Of a DNA stretch of 64,000 nt, positions 58,072 to 64,000 are shown piece by piece. A program made the position numbers and the translations under genes. The notes beneath the pieces were generated by a model. That model ran no database searches and was not told where the DNA came from. It saw only the letters and a list, made by a program, of their open reading frames with translations. Numbering within the stretch: position 1 is the stretch's first letter; each line of letters begins with the position of its first letter. Origin of the DNA: Paracoccus sp. S1E-3 (lineage in GTDB: Bacteria > Pseudomonadota > Alphaproteobacteria > Rhodobacterales > Rhodobacteraceae); assembly GCF_013868135.1 (NCBI RefSeq), contig NZ_JACEMU010000017.1, forward strand, positions 174,353 through 238,352, in the 5' to 3' direction.

Positions 58072-58773
58072 ATGCGCCCCGGATATGACGAATCGCCGAT
58101 CAACAGCCTGCCGCCGGTGGTCTGGGCCCTGGCCCTTCCGATGATCGCTTCCGAAGTGGTTTTCGGGCTGGGGCAGATGGGCTTCATCGGCGGCAGCGCC
58201 GGCGTCGGGCTGCGCCTGAACGCGATCGAAATGGCGGCCTATTTTCCGCAGATTCCCGCGCGGATGTGGGAGCTGGGGATCTTCAGTCCCCGTCAGGCGG
58301 CGCGGATTCTGACCTATCCCTTCATCCACGGCTCGATCACCCATGCGCTGTTCGTAATCGTCTTCACGCTGGCGCTCGGCAAGATGGTGGCCGAGCAGTT
58401 CCGCCCCTGGGCGCTGCTGGCGCTGTTCTTCGGCGCGGCGGTGGGCGGTGCGGCGATCTATACGCTGTTCGGCCTGCTGGCCGGCGTCGATCTGGCGCCG
58501 CTTTATGGCGGCTATCCCGCCGTCTACGGGCTGGTCGGGGCCTTTACCTTCCTGCTCTGGGTGCGGCTGGGGATGGAGCACGCCAACCGGCTGCGCGCCT
58601 TCACGCTGATCGGCATGCTGCTGCTGTTCCAGCTGGTCTTCGGGCTGCTGTTCGGCAATGCGGGCTATAGCTGGATTGCCGAAGTCGGGGGCTTCTGCGT
58701 GGGCTTTCTGTTGTGTTTCGTGCTGGTGCCCGGCGGCATGTCGCGTGCCATGGCCGCGCTGCGCCGCCGCTGA
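58072..58773 (+). CDS. Rhomboid-fold membrane protein lacking the catalytic residues
   Basis: 233 aa from the ATG at 58072, chosen over 58066 because GGAG lies 6 nt before it. Six hydrophobic segments follow the rhomboid order, with [21 protein letters not shown] and the G-rich helix [19 protein letters not shown]. The active-site GxSG is replaced by GGYPA (Tyr148/Pro149 at the Ser), the His partner before the GG of the last helix is Glu204 (WIAEVGGF), and the HxxxN Asn is Val95. It should therefore be an inactive rhomboid-like protein, perhaps a client-binding or trafficking factor. Convergent with the ECHDC3-like gene, 2 nt apart. Confidence 0.85.
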   Translation: MRPGYDESPINSLPPVVWALALPMIASEVVFGLGQMGFIGGSAGVGLRLNAIEMAAYFPQIPARMWELGIFSPRQAARILTYPFIHGSITHALFVIVFTLALGKMVAEQFRPWALLALFFGAAVGGAAIYTLFGLLAGVDLAPLYGGYPAVYGLVGAFTFLLWVRLGMEHANRLRAFTLIGMLLLFQLVFGLLFGNAGYSWIAEVGGFCVGFLLCFVLVPGGMSRAMAALRRR

Positions 58774-58775
58774 GA

Positions 58776-59594
58776 TCAGGCCTCGGTTCTGGTGTGCGCC
58801 TCTGGCACCAAGGCCCAGGCGGGCAGGCGTTTTTCCAGGAAGGCGTTGATGCCTTCGTCGGTGTCGGGCAGCATCATGTTGGCGACCATGGTGTCGGCCG
58901 CGGCCTCGTAAGCGTCGGCGGTTTCGTGGCCGAGCTGTTCATAGAAGCTGCGTTTGCCCATGGCCATCGCGGCGGGCAGCTTGGATGCGACCTTCTGCGC
59001 CAGCGCCATGGTCGCGGCTTCCAACTCGGCCGCGGCCACGGCGCGGTTGATGAGGCCGAGGCGCTGCGCCTCGGCGGCGGTGATGAAATCGCCGGTCGCC
59101 AGCATTTCGAAGGCGGCCTTGCGTGGCACCACGCGCGACAGCGCCACCGCAGGCGTGGAGCAGAACAGCCCCACGTCGATTCCGTTGACGCCGAAACGCG
59201 CCCCTTCCGCTGCCACCGCGAGATCGCAGGAGGCGACCAACTGGCAACCGGCGGCGGTGGCGATGCCCTGCACCTCGGCGATGACGGGCTGGGGCAGGGT
59301 GGCGATCAGCTGCATCAGCTGGCTGCAGCCTTCGAACAGGGCCGCATAACCGGCGCGGCCGCCGTCGCGATTTGCCCGTGCGGCCTGCATCTGGCGCAGG
59401 TCATGGCCGGCGCAGAAAGCCTTGCCATTGGCGGCGAGGATGATGACGCGCACCTCCGGCTCGGCGCTGACCGAGGCGAGCGTGGTGTACAGCGTCGCGA
59501 TCATCTCAGCCGAGAGGGCGTTGTAATTCTGCGGGCTGTTCAGCACCAGCCGGGCCACATGGCCGGTATCGTGGCGTAAGATCAGGTCCGACAT
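58776..59594 (-). CDS. Enoyl-CoA hydratase/isomerase family protein, ECHDC3-like
   Basis: 272 aa from the ATG at 59594 (GGAGG upstream). Crotonase fold: AFCAGHDLRQM, then ATAAGCQLVASCDLAVAA and NGIDVGLFCSTPAVALSR, closely like the animal mitochondrial protein ECHDC3. The first catalytic Glu of active enoyl-CoA hydratases is Gln here (GCQL), and the second position carries no Glu. Oxyanion-hole segments are kept, so it binds an acyl-CoA but the reaction is doubtful. Divergent from the PaaI-like gene (58 nt). Confidence 0.87.
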   Translation of the reverse strand: MSDLILRHDTGHVARLVLNSPQNYNALSAEMIATLYTTLASVSAEPEVRVIILAANGKAFCAGHDLRQMQAARANRDGGRAGYAALFEGCSQLMQLIATLPQPVIAEVQGIATAAGCQLVASCDLAVAAEGARFGVNGIDVGLFCSTPAVALSRVVPRKAAFEMLATGDFITAAEAQRLGLINRAVAAAELEAATMALAQKVASKLPAAMAMGKRSFYEQLGHETADAYEAAADTMVANMMLPDTDEGINAFLEKRLPAWALVPEAHTRTEA

Positions 59595-59652
59595 GTTGCT
59601 TTCCTCCCAAGGCTCGGGCCAGCATAGCCGCAAAGCGAAACGGGGGGGAAGT

Positions 59653-60078
59653 ATGGCATTGCAGATGGATGCGGCGGCGTTGAACGTCTTTCTGGCGCGC
59701 GAGTTTCCGCAGCTTGGCGGCGCGTTCACCGTGCTGGAGGCGGGTGAGGCCGGATTGATCGCGCGCCTGAGCGTGACTGAGGCGCACCTGCGCCCCGGCG
59801 GCACCGTGTCCGGGCCGAGCATGTTTGCGCTGGCGGATGTCGCGGTTTATTGCGCGCTGCTGTCGCGGATCGGGCCGGTGGCGCTGGCGGTGACGACGAA
59901 TGCCTCGATCGACTTCATGCGCAAGCCGTTGGCCGGGCGCGATCTGCATGCGGAATGCCGGCTGCTGAAGCTGGGGCGCCTTCTGGCCGTGGCCGAGGCG
60001 CTGATCTTTTCCGATGGCCAGCCCGATCCGGTGGCGCGCTGCTCGATGACCTATGCCATCCCGCCCGCACGGGGCTGA
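59653..60078 (+). CDS. PaaI-type hotdog thioesterase
   Basis: 141 aa from the ATG at 59653. A single hotdog fold: RLSVTEAHLRPGGTVSGPSM (the usual HGG is PGG here), ALADVAVYCALL and VTTNASIDFMRKPLAGRDL are the PaaI/acyl-CoA thioesterase landmarks. It probably hydrolyses an acyl-CoA; the substrate is not known. Divergent from the ECHDC3-like gene, and both may handle the same acyl-CoA (weak inference). Confidence 0.83.
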   Translation: MALQMDAAALNVFLAREFPQLGGAFTVLEAGEAGLIARLSVTEAHLRPGGTVSGPSMFALADVAVYCALLSRIGPVALAVTTNASIDFMRKPLAGRDLHAECRLLKLGRLLAVAEALIFSDGQPDPVARCSMTYAIPPARG

Positions 60079-60187
60079 GCCCGCAGAAGCCAATTGCGAG
60101 TGCGGGGGAGGGATCGTAAGCTTTTCTCTCTGCACATAATCTTTTTCCCTGCACATCATTCTGTCTGCCCATACAAGGAGAATAGCC

Positions 60188-61570
60188 ATGCTGTCCAACG
60201 GGCGCCTGATTGCCTGCCTTCTTTGTTCTGCCGCCCTCGGGTCGGGAGGTGCCTTCGCCCAGGATGTCGAGATCGTCGCCGACGGGTTCGAAGCGCGGGT
60301 GGTCGCAGCCGATCTCGCCTCGCCCTGGGAGGTGACTTACGGCGACGACGGCCATCTGTGGGTGACCGAACGCAAGGCCGCGCAGATAACCCGGATCAAC
60401 CCGGACAGCGGCGAGAAACAGGTGCTGTATACGTTCGACGACGCCTATACTGGCGAAACTGCGCATGAGGGGCTGCTGGGCCTGGCGCTGGATCTGGCGC
60501 AGAATCAGGTTTACGCCGCCTATGTCTATGATGCCGATGCGGGCGACGGTGTAGACTGCCGGATGCGGCTGGTGCGGCTGACCTATGACGCCGCAGCCGG
60601 GACGCTGGGGCAGCCCGAGACCGTGATCGAGGGGCTGATCGCCGGTGATGACCACAATGCCGGCCGGCTGAAGATCGGGCCGGACGGAATGCTGTATCTG
60701 ACCCAGGGCGATCATGGCGCCAACCAGTTCGGCAATTTCTGCAAGCCGGTGCTGGCGCAAGACCTGCCGACGGCCGAGCAGGTCGCGGCGAAGGATTATG
60801 TGAATTATCAGGGCAAGGTGCTGCGGATCGCGCCCGACGGTTCGGTCCCCGACGACAACCCCGAGATCGGCGGCGTGCGCAGCCATGTCTATACTTACGG
60901 CCACCGCAATCCGCAGGGCATCGTCTTCGGCCCGGACGGGGCGCTGTTCCAGTCCGAGCAGGGGCCGAAGACCGATGACGAGGTGAATCTGCTGCAGGCG
61001 GGCGGCAATTACGGCTGGCCCTTCATCGCCGGCTTTCGCGACGATCAGGCCTATGTGTATGGGGCCTGGGCGCAGGCCCCCGATTGCGCCAGCCTGACCT
61101 TCAGCGATTACGAATTCCCCGAGTCGGTGCCACAATATGTCGAAACCGACTGGACCGAGGAATTCATCGAGCCGATGAAGACCTTCTTCACCGTCTGGAA
61201 CGGCTATACCTTCCGTGACGAGAAATGTGGCGACATGGCCTTCATCTGCTGGCCCACCATCGCGCCCTCCAGCATCGACTATTACGCCGGCGAAGCGGTG
61301 CCGGGCTGGAAGGATTCACTGCTGGTGACCAGCCTGAAGAACGGGGCCATCTATCGGCTGGGCATGAATGCCGACGACAAGTCGGTGCAGGGCGATATCG
61401 AAAAGCTGTTCGTCAGCCAGAACCGCTATCGCGATCTGGCGATCAGTGCGGATGGCAAGACGATCTTCGTCGCCACCGATGCAGGCGGCGTCACTCGCGC
61501 GACCGATGGCGGCGCCTCGACCGAGATGGCCAATCCCGGCGCGATCCTCGCCTTCACCTACGGCGGGTAA
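60188..61570 (+). CDS. gdhB: Soluble PQQ-dependent glucose dehydrogenase
   Basis: 460 aa with a signal peptide (LIACLLCSAALGSGGAFA). The match to Acinetobacter-type soluble glucose dehydrogenase is strong along the beta-propeller: LASPWEVTYGDDGHLWVTER, the catalytic-His region DDHNAGRLKIGPDG, YGHRNPQGIVFGPDG, SEQGPKTDDEVNLL and GGNYGWPF. SLKNGAIYRLG (PQQ-binding Lys) and NRYRDLAIS (Arg) complete it. It oxidises glucose and other aldoses in the periplasm with PQQ and calcium. No pqq biosynthesis genes lie in the window. Confidence 0.9.
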   Translation: MLSNGRLIACLLCSAALGSGGAFAQDVEIVADGFEARVVAADLASPWEVTYGDDGHLWVTERKAAQITRINPDSGEKQVLYTFDDAYTGETAHEGLLGLALDLAQNQVYAAYVYDADAGDGVDCRMRLVRLTYDAAAGTLGQPETVIEGLIAGDDHNAGRLKIGPDGMLYLTQGDHGANQFGNFCKPVLAQDLPTAEQVAAKDYVNYQGKVLRIAPDGSVPDDNPEIGGVRSHVYTYGHRNPQGIVFGPDGALFQSEQGPKTDDEVNLLQAGGNYGWPFIAGFRDDQAYVYGAWAQAPDCASLTFSDYEFPESVPQYVETDWTEEFIEPMKTFFTVWNGYTFRDEKCGDMAFICWPTIAPSSIDYYAGEAVPGWKDSLLVTSLKNGAIYRLGMNADDKSVQGDIEKLFVSQNRYRDLAISADGKTIFVATDAGGVTRATDGGASTEMANPGAILAFTYGG

Positions 61571-61576
61571 GCGAAA

Positions 61577-61606
61577 CGGCGCGGCCTTCGAGCGAGGGTC
61601 GCGCCG
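61577..61606. terminator. Hairpin between gdhB and the membrane protein gene
   Basis: CGGCGCGGCC and GGTCGCGCCG form a 10-bp stem (one G-T pair) with a 10-nt loop. TTT follows on the minus strand. It lies between convergent genes and could serve both. Confidence 0.45.
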
Positions 61607-61613
61607 CTGGGGT

Positions 61614-62282
61614 TCAGTGCGAGGCGGGAACCACGCGCAGCGCGGCGGCGGCATAGACAAACCAATGCGTCGCCCAGAAGGTGATGCCGGTGAATTTGGC
61701 CATATCCTCGATCATCAGGGCAGTCCCGGTGTCGAAGCGGACGATGATGTCGATCAGCAACGAGGCGGCGAAGCCCGCCAGCGCCACCGCCAGCAGCGGC
61801 TGCTTCCCCCGCAGCAGCGCCGGCAGGAAGGGCCAGACCGCCCGCAGGCACAGCAGGCCCTCGGCGATCAGCATCAGCTTTTCGGGGATGCCAAAGCGGG
61901 GTAGCACGGCATCGTGCAGCATGAACTGGTCATCCAGCGCCAGCAGCGCCGATAGCAGGCAGACCGGCAGCATCAACCTGCGCAGCAGTGGCTGGGTGAG
62001 GGCGGCAAGCCCGGTCGCGGCGGCGGCGATGATCCAGCCCGCGAAGCCGAGGGTCGAGACGAAGCCGCCGTATAGCGGCGTGCCGAACTGGGCCGAGGGA
62101 TCGCGTGAAATTTCGGCAAAGGTCCATTTGCCGGCGGCCATGCCGGCGAATACCAGCACAGCCACGCCCAGCGAAAGGCCGAGAGCAAGGGCGAAGGGCA
62201 GCAGGACGTGGCGCGGGCCGGAGGCCTGCGGACGGGCTTCATGGGAGAGCGAAAGCGGACGGTTTGGCCCGGAATGGCGCAT
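61614..62282 (-). CDS. Unrecognised multi-pass membrane protein
   Basis: 222 aa, about six hydrophobic segments. No family name can be given from sequence alone. Striking polar residues sit within or at the edge of the helices: LLALDDQFMLHDAVL, DIIVRFDTGTALMIEDM and FWATHWFVYAA. This set of Asp, Glu and His residues in membrane helices recalls metal-dependent membrane hydrolases of the CREST/ceramidase type, but that is only a resemblance. Divergent from rplM across a 245-nt region. Confidence 0.75.
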   Translation of the reverse strand: MRHSGPNRPLSLSHEARPQASGPRHVLLPFALALGLSLGVAVLVFAGMAAGKWTFAEISRDPSAQFGTPLYGGFVSTLGFAGWIIAAAATGLAALTQPLLRRLMLPVCLLSALLALDDQFMLHDAVLPRFGIPEKLMLIAEGLLCLRAVWPFLPALLRGKQPLLAVALAGFAASLLIDIIVRFDTGTALMIEDMAKFTGITFWATHWFVYAAAALRVVPASH

Positions 62283-62460
62283 TTGACGGGTTACTCGTTG
62301 ATTTGTAAGCGAAACAGGAAGTTATGCGGTTTTCCACCATACCGGCCAAGGCGGCCGGCGAACAGAGGGGACGCCGCCAGATAGGCTCTGTTTTTTGCGG
62401 TATTTTAATACCTATTTGGCAATGAATTGATTTTAAAGAGAAAATTTGCAGAAACTTGAC

Positions 62461-62489
62461 TTGACCCGTGCCGGCCAATCGTCGATACA
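62461..62489 (+). promoter_or_regulatory. rplM-rpsI promoter
   Basis: TTGACC, 17 nt, GATACA, downstream of an AT-rich stretch (62395-62460) that may act as an UP element. The leader to rplM would be about 32 nt. Confidence 0.55.
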
Positions 62490-62527
62490 CCGCCATCTCG
62501 AATTTGAATCCCCAAAAGGGCAGCGAT

Positions 62528-62992
62528 ATGAAAACCTACACCGCAAAACCGGCGGAGATCGAGAAGAAGTGGATCCTGATCGACGCCGAGGGCGTCGTTC
62601 TGGGCCGTCTGGCCTCGATCGTTGCCATGCGCCTGCGCGGCAAGCACAAGCCGACCTTCACCCCGCACATGGACATGGGCGACAACGTCATCATCATCAA
62701 CGCCGACAAGGTGCAGATGACCGGCGCCAAGCGTGATGACAAACGTTACTACTGGCACACCGGCCATCCGGGCGGCATCAAGTTCCGCACCGCGCGTCAG
62801 GTGCTGGAAGGCGCCCATCCCGAGCGCGTCGTGACCAAAGCGGTCGAGCGCATGATCTCGCGCAACAAGCTGGGCAAGCAGCAGATGTCGAACCTGCGCG
62901 TCTATGCCGGCGCCGAGCATCCGCATGAAGCTCAGCAGCCCGAAGTCCTCGACGTCAAGACGTTGAACAAGAAGAACACCCGGAGCGCGTAA
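62528..62992 (+). CDS. rplM: 50S ribosomal protein L13
   Basis: 154 aa from the ATG at 62528. The start [40 protein letters not shown] and the C-terminal [17 protein letters not shown] are the L13 pattern. rpsI starts 2 nt after its stop. Confidence 0.98.
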   Translation: MKTYTAKPAEIEKKWILIDAEGVVLGRLASIVAMRLRGKHKPTFTPHMDMGDNVIIINADKVQMTGAKRDDKRYYWHTGHPGGIKFRTARQVLEGAHPERVVTKAVERMISRNKLGKQQMSNLRVYAGAEHPHEAQQPEVLDVKTLNKKNTRSA

Positions 62993-62994
62993 TC

Positions 62995-63483
62995 ATGGCC
63001 GAAGACATCAAATCCCTTGACCAGCTCAAGGACGCGGTTGTCGAAACCGCTTCGCCTGCCGCTGAAGCTGCGCCCCGTGTGGCCGTCCGCGACGCCCAGG
63101 GCCGTTCCTACGCCACCGGCAAGCGCAAAGACGCTGTCGCCCGCGTCTGGGTGAAACCCGGTTCGGGCAAGATCACCGTGAACGGCAAGGACATGAGCGA
63201 ATATTTCGCCCGTCCGGTGCTGCAGATGATCCTGCGCCAGCCCTTCGACGTGGCCGGCGTGGCCGGTCAGTATGACGTGATGGCCACCGTGGCCGGCGGC
63301 GGTCTGTCGGGGCAGGCCGGTGCGGTCAAGCACGGCATCTCGAAAGCGCTGCAACTGCACGAGCCGAGCCTGCGCGCCGCGCTGAAAGCTGCCGGCTTCC
63401 TGACCCGCGACTCGCGCGTTGTGGAACGGAAGAAATACGGTAAGGCCAAGGCCCGCCGCAGCTTCCAGTTCTCGAAGCGCTGA
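62995..63483 (+). CDS. rpsI: 30S ribosomal protein S9
   Basis: 162 aa. A 35-residue extension, as in alphaproteobacteria, precedes the S9 core [20 protein letters not shown] and the ending [20 protein letters not shown], whose last Arg reaches the P site. Followed by a strong terminator. Confidence 0.98.
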   Translation: MAEDIKSLDQLKDAVVETASPAAEAAPRVAVRDAQGRSYATGKRKDAVARVWVKPGSGKITVNGKDMSEYFARPVLQMILRQPFDVAGVAGQYDVMATVAGGGLSGQAGAVKHGISKALQLHEPSLRAALKAAGFLTRDSRVVERKKYGKAKARRSFQFSKR

Positions 63484-63508
63484 TCCGGTTTCGGATTACC
63501 GGAATGCG

Positions 63509-63535
63509 AACGCGGCCTCTTGGGGCCGCGTTTTT
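63509..63535 (+). terminator. Rho-independent terminator of rplM-rpsI
   Basis: AACGCGGCC and GGCCGCGTT form a 9-bp stem with a 6-nt loop; TTTTT (63531-63535) follows. Confidence 0.9.
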
Positions 63536-63555
63536 CGTTGGTTGCGCCGGCGGCC

Positions 63556-64000
63556 TCAGGTCCGGGCGTCGCTGGCCGCTCTCCGCGCCCGCCTGCTTTC
63601 GGCCCGAAGCGCGTAATGGTTGCTGGTCAGGATCATGGCGACGCCAAGCGCCAGCCAGGCGCTGACCGTCTCGCCATAAAGCAGATAGCCGATCAGCGCG
63701 ATCAGCGGCATGCGCAGGAAGTCGATCGGTATCGCCACCGAGGCATCGAGGATCTTCAACGCCCGCGCCATGGTGTAATGCGCGCTGAGCCCGGTCAGCC
63801 CGGCCAGCAGGATCCAGGGCAGGTTGCCTGTCACGACCGGCCGCCAGTCGGTGAGCGCCAGCGCCATTCCCATCGGCAACTGCATCAGAATCATCCAGGC
63901 CAGGATCACCCCGGCAGAATTGCTGCGCGTCAGCAGTTTCACCAGCACCGCCGACATGCCGTAACCCGCCGCCGCGATCAGCACGACGAAAGAGGCCGGG
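63556..64000 (-). CDS. EamA/DMT family transporter, N-terminal part beyond window
   Basis: The frame is open to the right edge (148 codons present), so only the C-terminal half of an approximately 300-residue protein is visible. Four to five membrane helices are present, with YGMSAVLVKLL, NLPWILLAGLTGLSAHYTMA and VAIPIDFLRMPLIALIGYLLYGE, the second EamA repeat. Substrate unknown; DMT members export small metabolites. The tail is Arg-rich (ALRAESRRARRAAS). Confidence 0.82.
   Translation of the reverse strand, partial: PASFVVLIAAAGYGMSAVLVKLLTRSNSAGVILAWMILMQLPMGMALALTDWRPVVTGNLPWILLAGLTGLSAHYTMARALKILDASVAIPIDFLRMPLIALIGYLLYGETVSAWLALGVAMILTSNHYALRAESRRARRAASDART

Overview
The window is about 64 kb of GC-rich, densely coding chromosomal DNA. 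It looks like an alphaproteobacterium of the Rhodobacterales/Paracoccaceae type, most probably Paracoccus or a close relative. The support is gene content: an alphaproteobacterial LexA box (GTTC-N7-GTTC) in front of an imuA-imuB-dnaE2 mutasome cassette, an hdaA-ppk-ppx run, a DUF1489 gene, a UPF0260 (YcgN) gene, a DUF2218-siderophore-reductase fusion and an alphaproteobacterial-length L34. No phage, integrase, insertion sequence or CRISPR array was seen. Genus is an inference; no rRNA is present.

Layout. 1-5 kb: the 5' part of a large secreted beta-helix (autotransporter-like) gene, then two cell-wall genes, one a LytM-like/lytic transglycosylase fusion. 5-11 kb: a DUF475/TerC membrane protein and the opgG-opgH-opgC operon for osmoregulated periplasmic glucans. 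11.5-15 kb: exbB-exbD-tonB and a siderophore-interacting reductase, an iron/heme uptake block. 15-21 kb: the SOS mutasome imuA-imuB-(small ORF)-dnaE2. 21-22 kb: about 1 kb with no convincing gene. 22-30 kb: a LysR regulator with two DNA-binding domains, tRNA-Gly, DUF1489, an AI-2E exporter, hdaA, ppk and ppx. 29.6-30.5 kb: a lower-GC HNH nuclease that looks acquired. 30.6-34 kb: a CDF-type transporter and groES-groEL with CIRCE operator, promoter and terminator. 34-43 kb: a GumN-like protein, small conserved genes, a Mn-type pyrophosphatase, a HAD protein, an in-frame GGCT-RibF fusion, ycgN, ltaE, a hydrolase, an isomerase and prs.

43-53 kb is a long minus-strand series: rpmH-rnpA-yidD-ttcA-EAL-yidC-MOSC-engB-argB-sixA-like-trpB, joining ribosome, RNase P, membrane insertion and amino-acid functions. 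53-64 kb: an orphan histidine kinase, tRNA-Arg, ggt, trpS, a rhomboid-fold protein without catalytic residues, an ECHDC3-like crotonase, a PaaI thioesterase, a soluble PQQ glucose dehydrogenase, an unrecognised membrane protein, rplM-rpsI with promoter and terminator, and the C-terminal part of a DMT transporter cut by the window edge.

Most of the window is core genome. The best candidates for something new are: the GGCT-RibF fusion that keeps an internal ribosome-binding site; a 68-codon ORF coupled by TGATG at both ends inside the SOS cassette; a group of proteins that keep a fold but have lost the active site (LytM, rhomboid, EAL, crotonase); the double-HTH LysR regulator; and the low-GC nuclease with an extra N-terminal domain. 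No multi-gene defence or biosynthetic system was identified.
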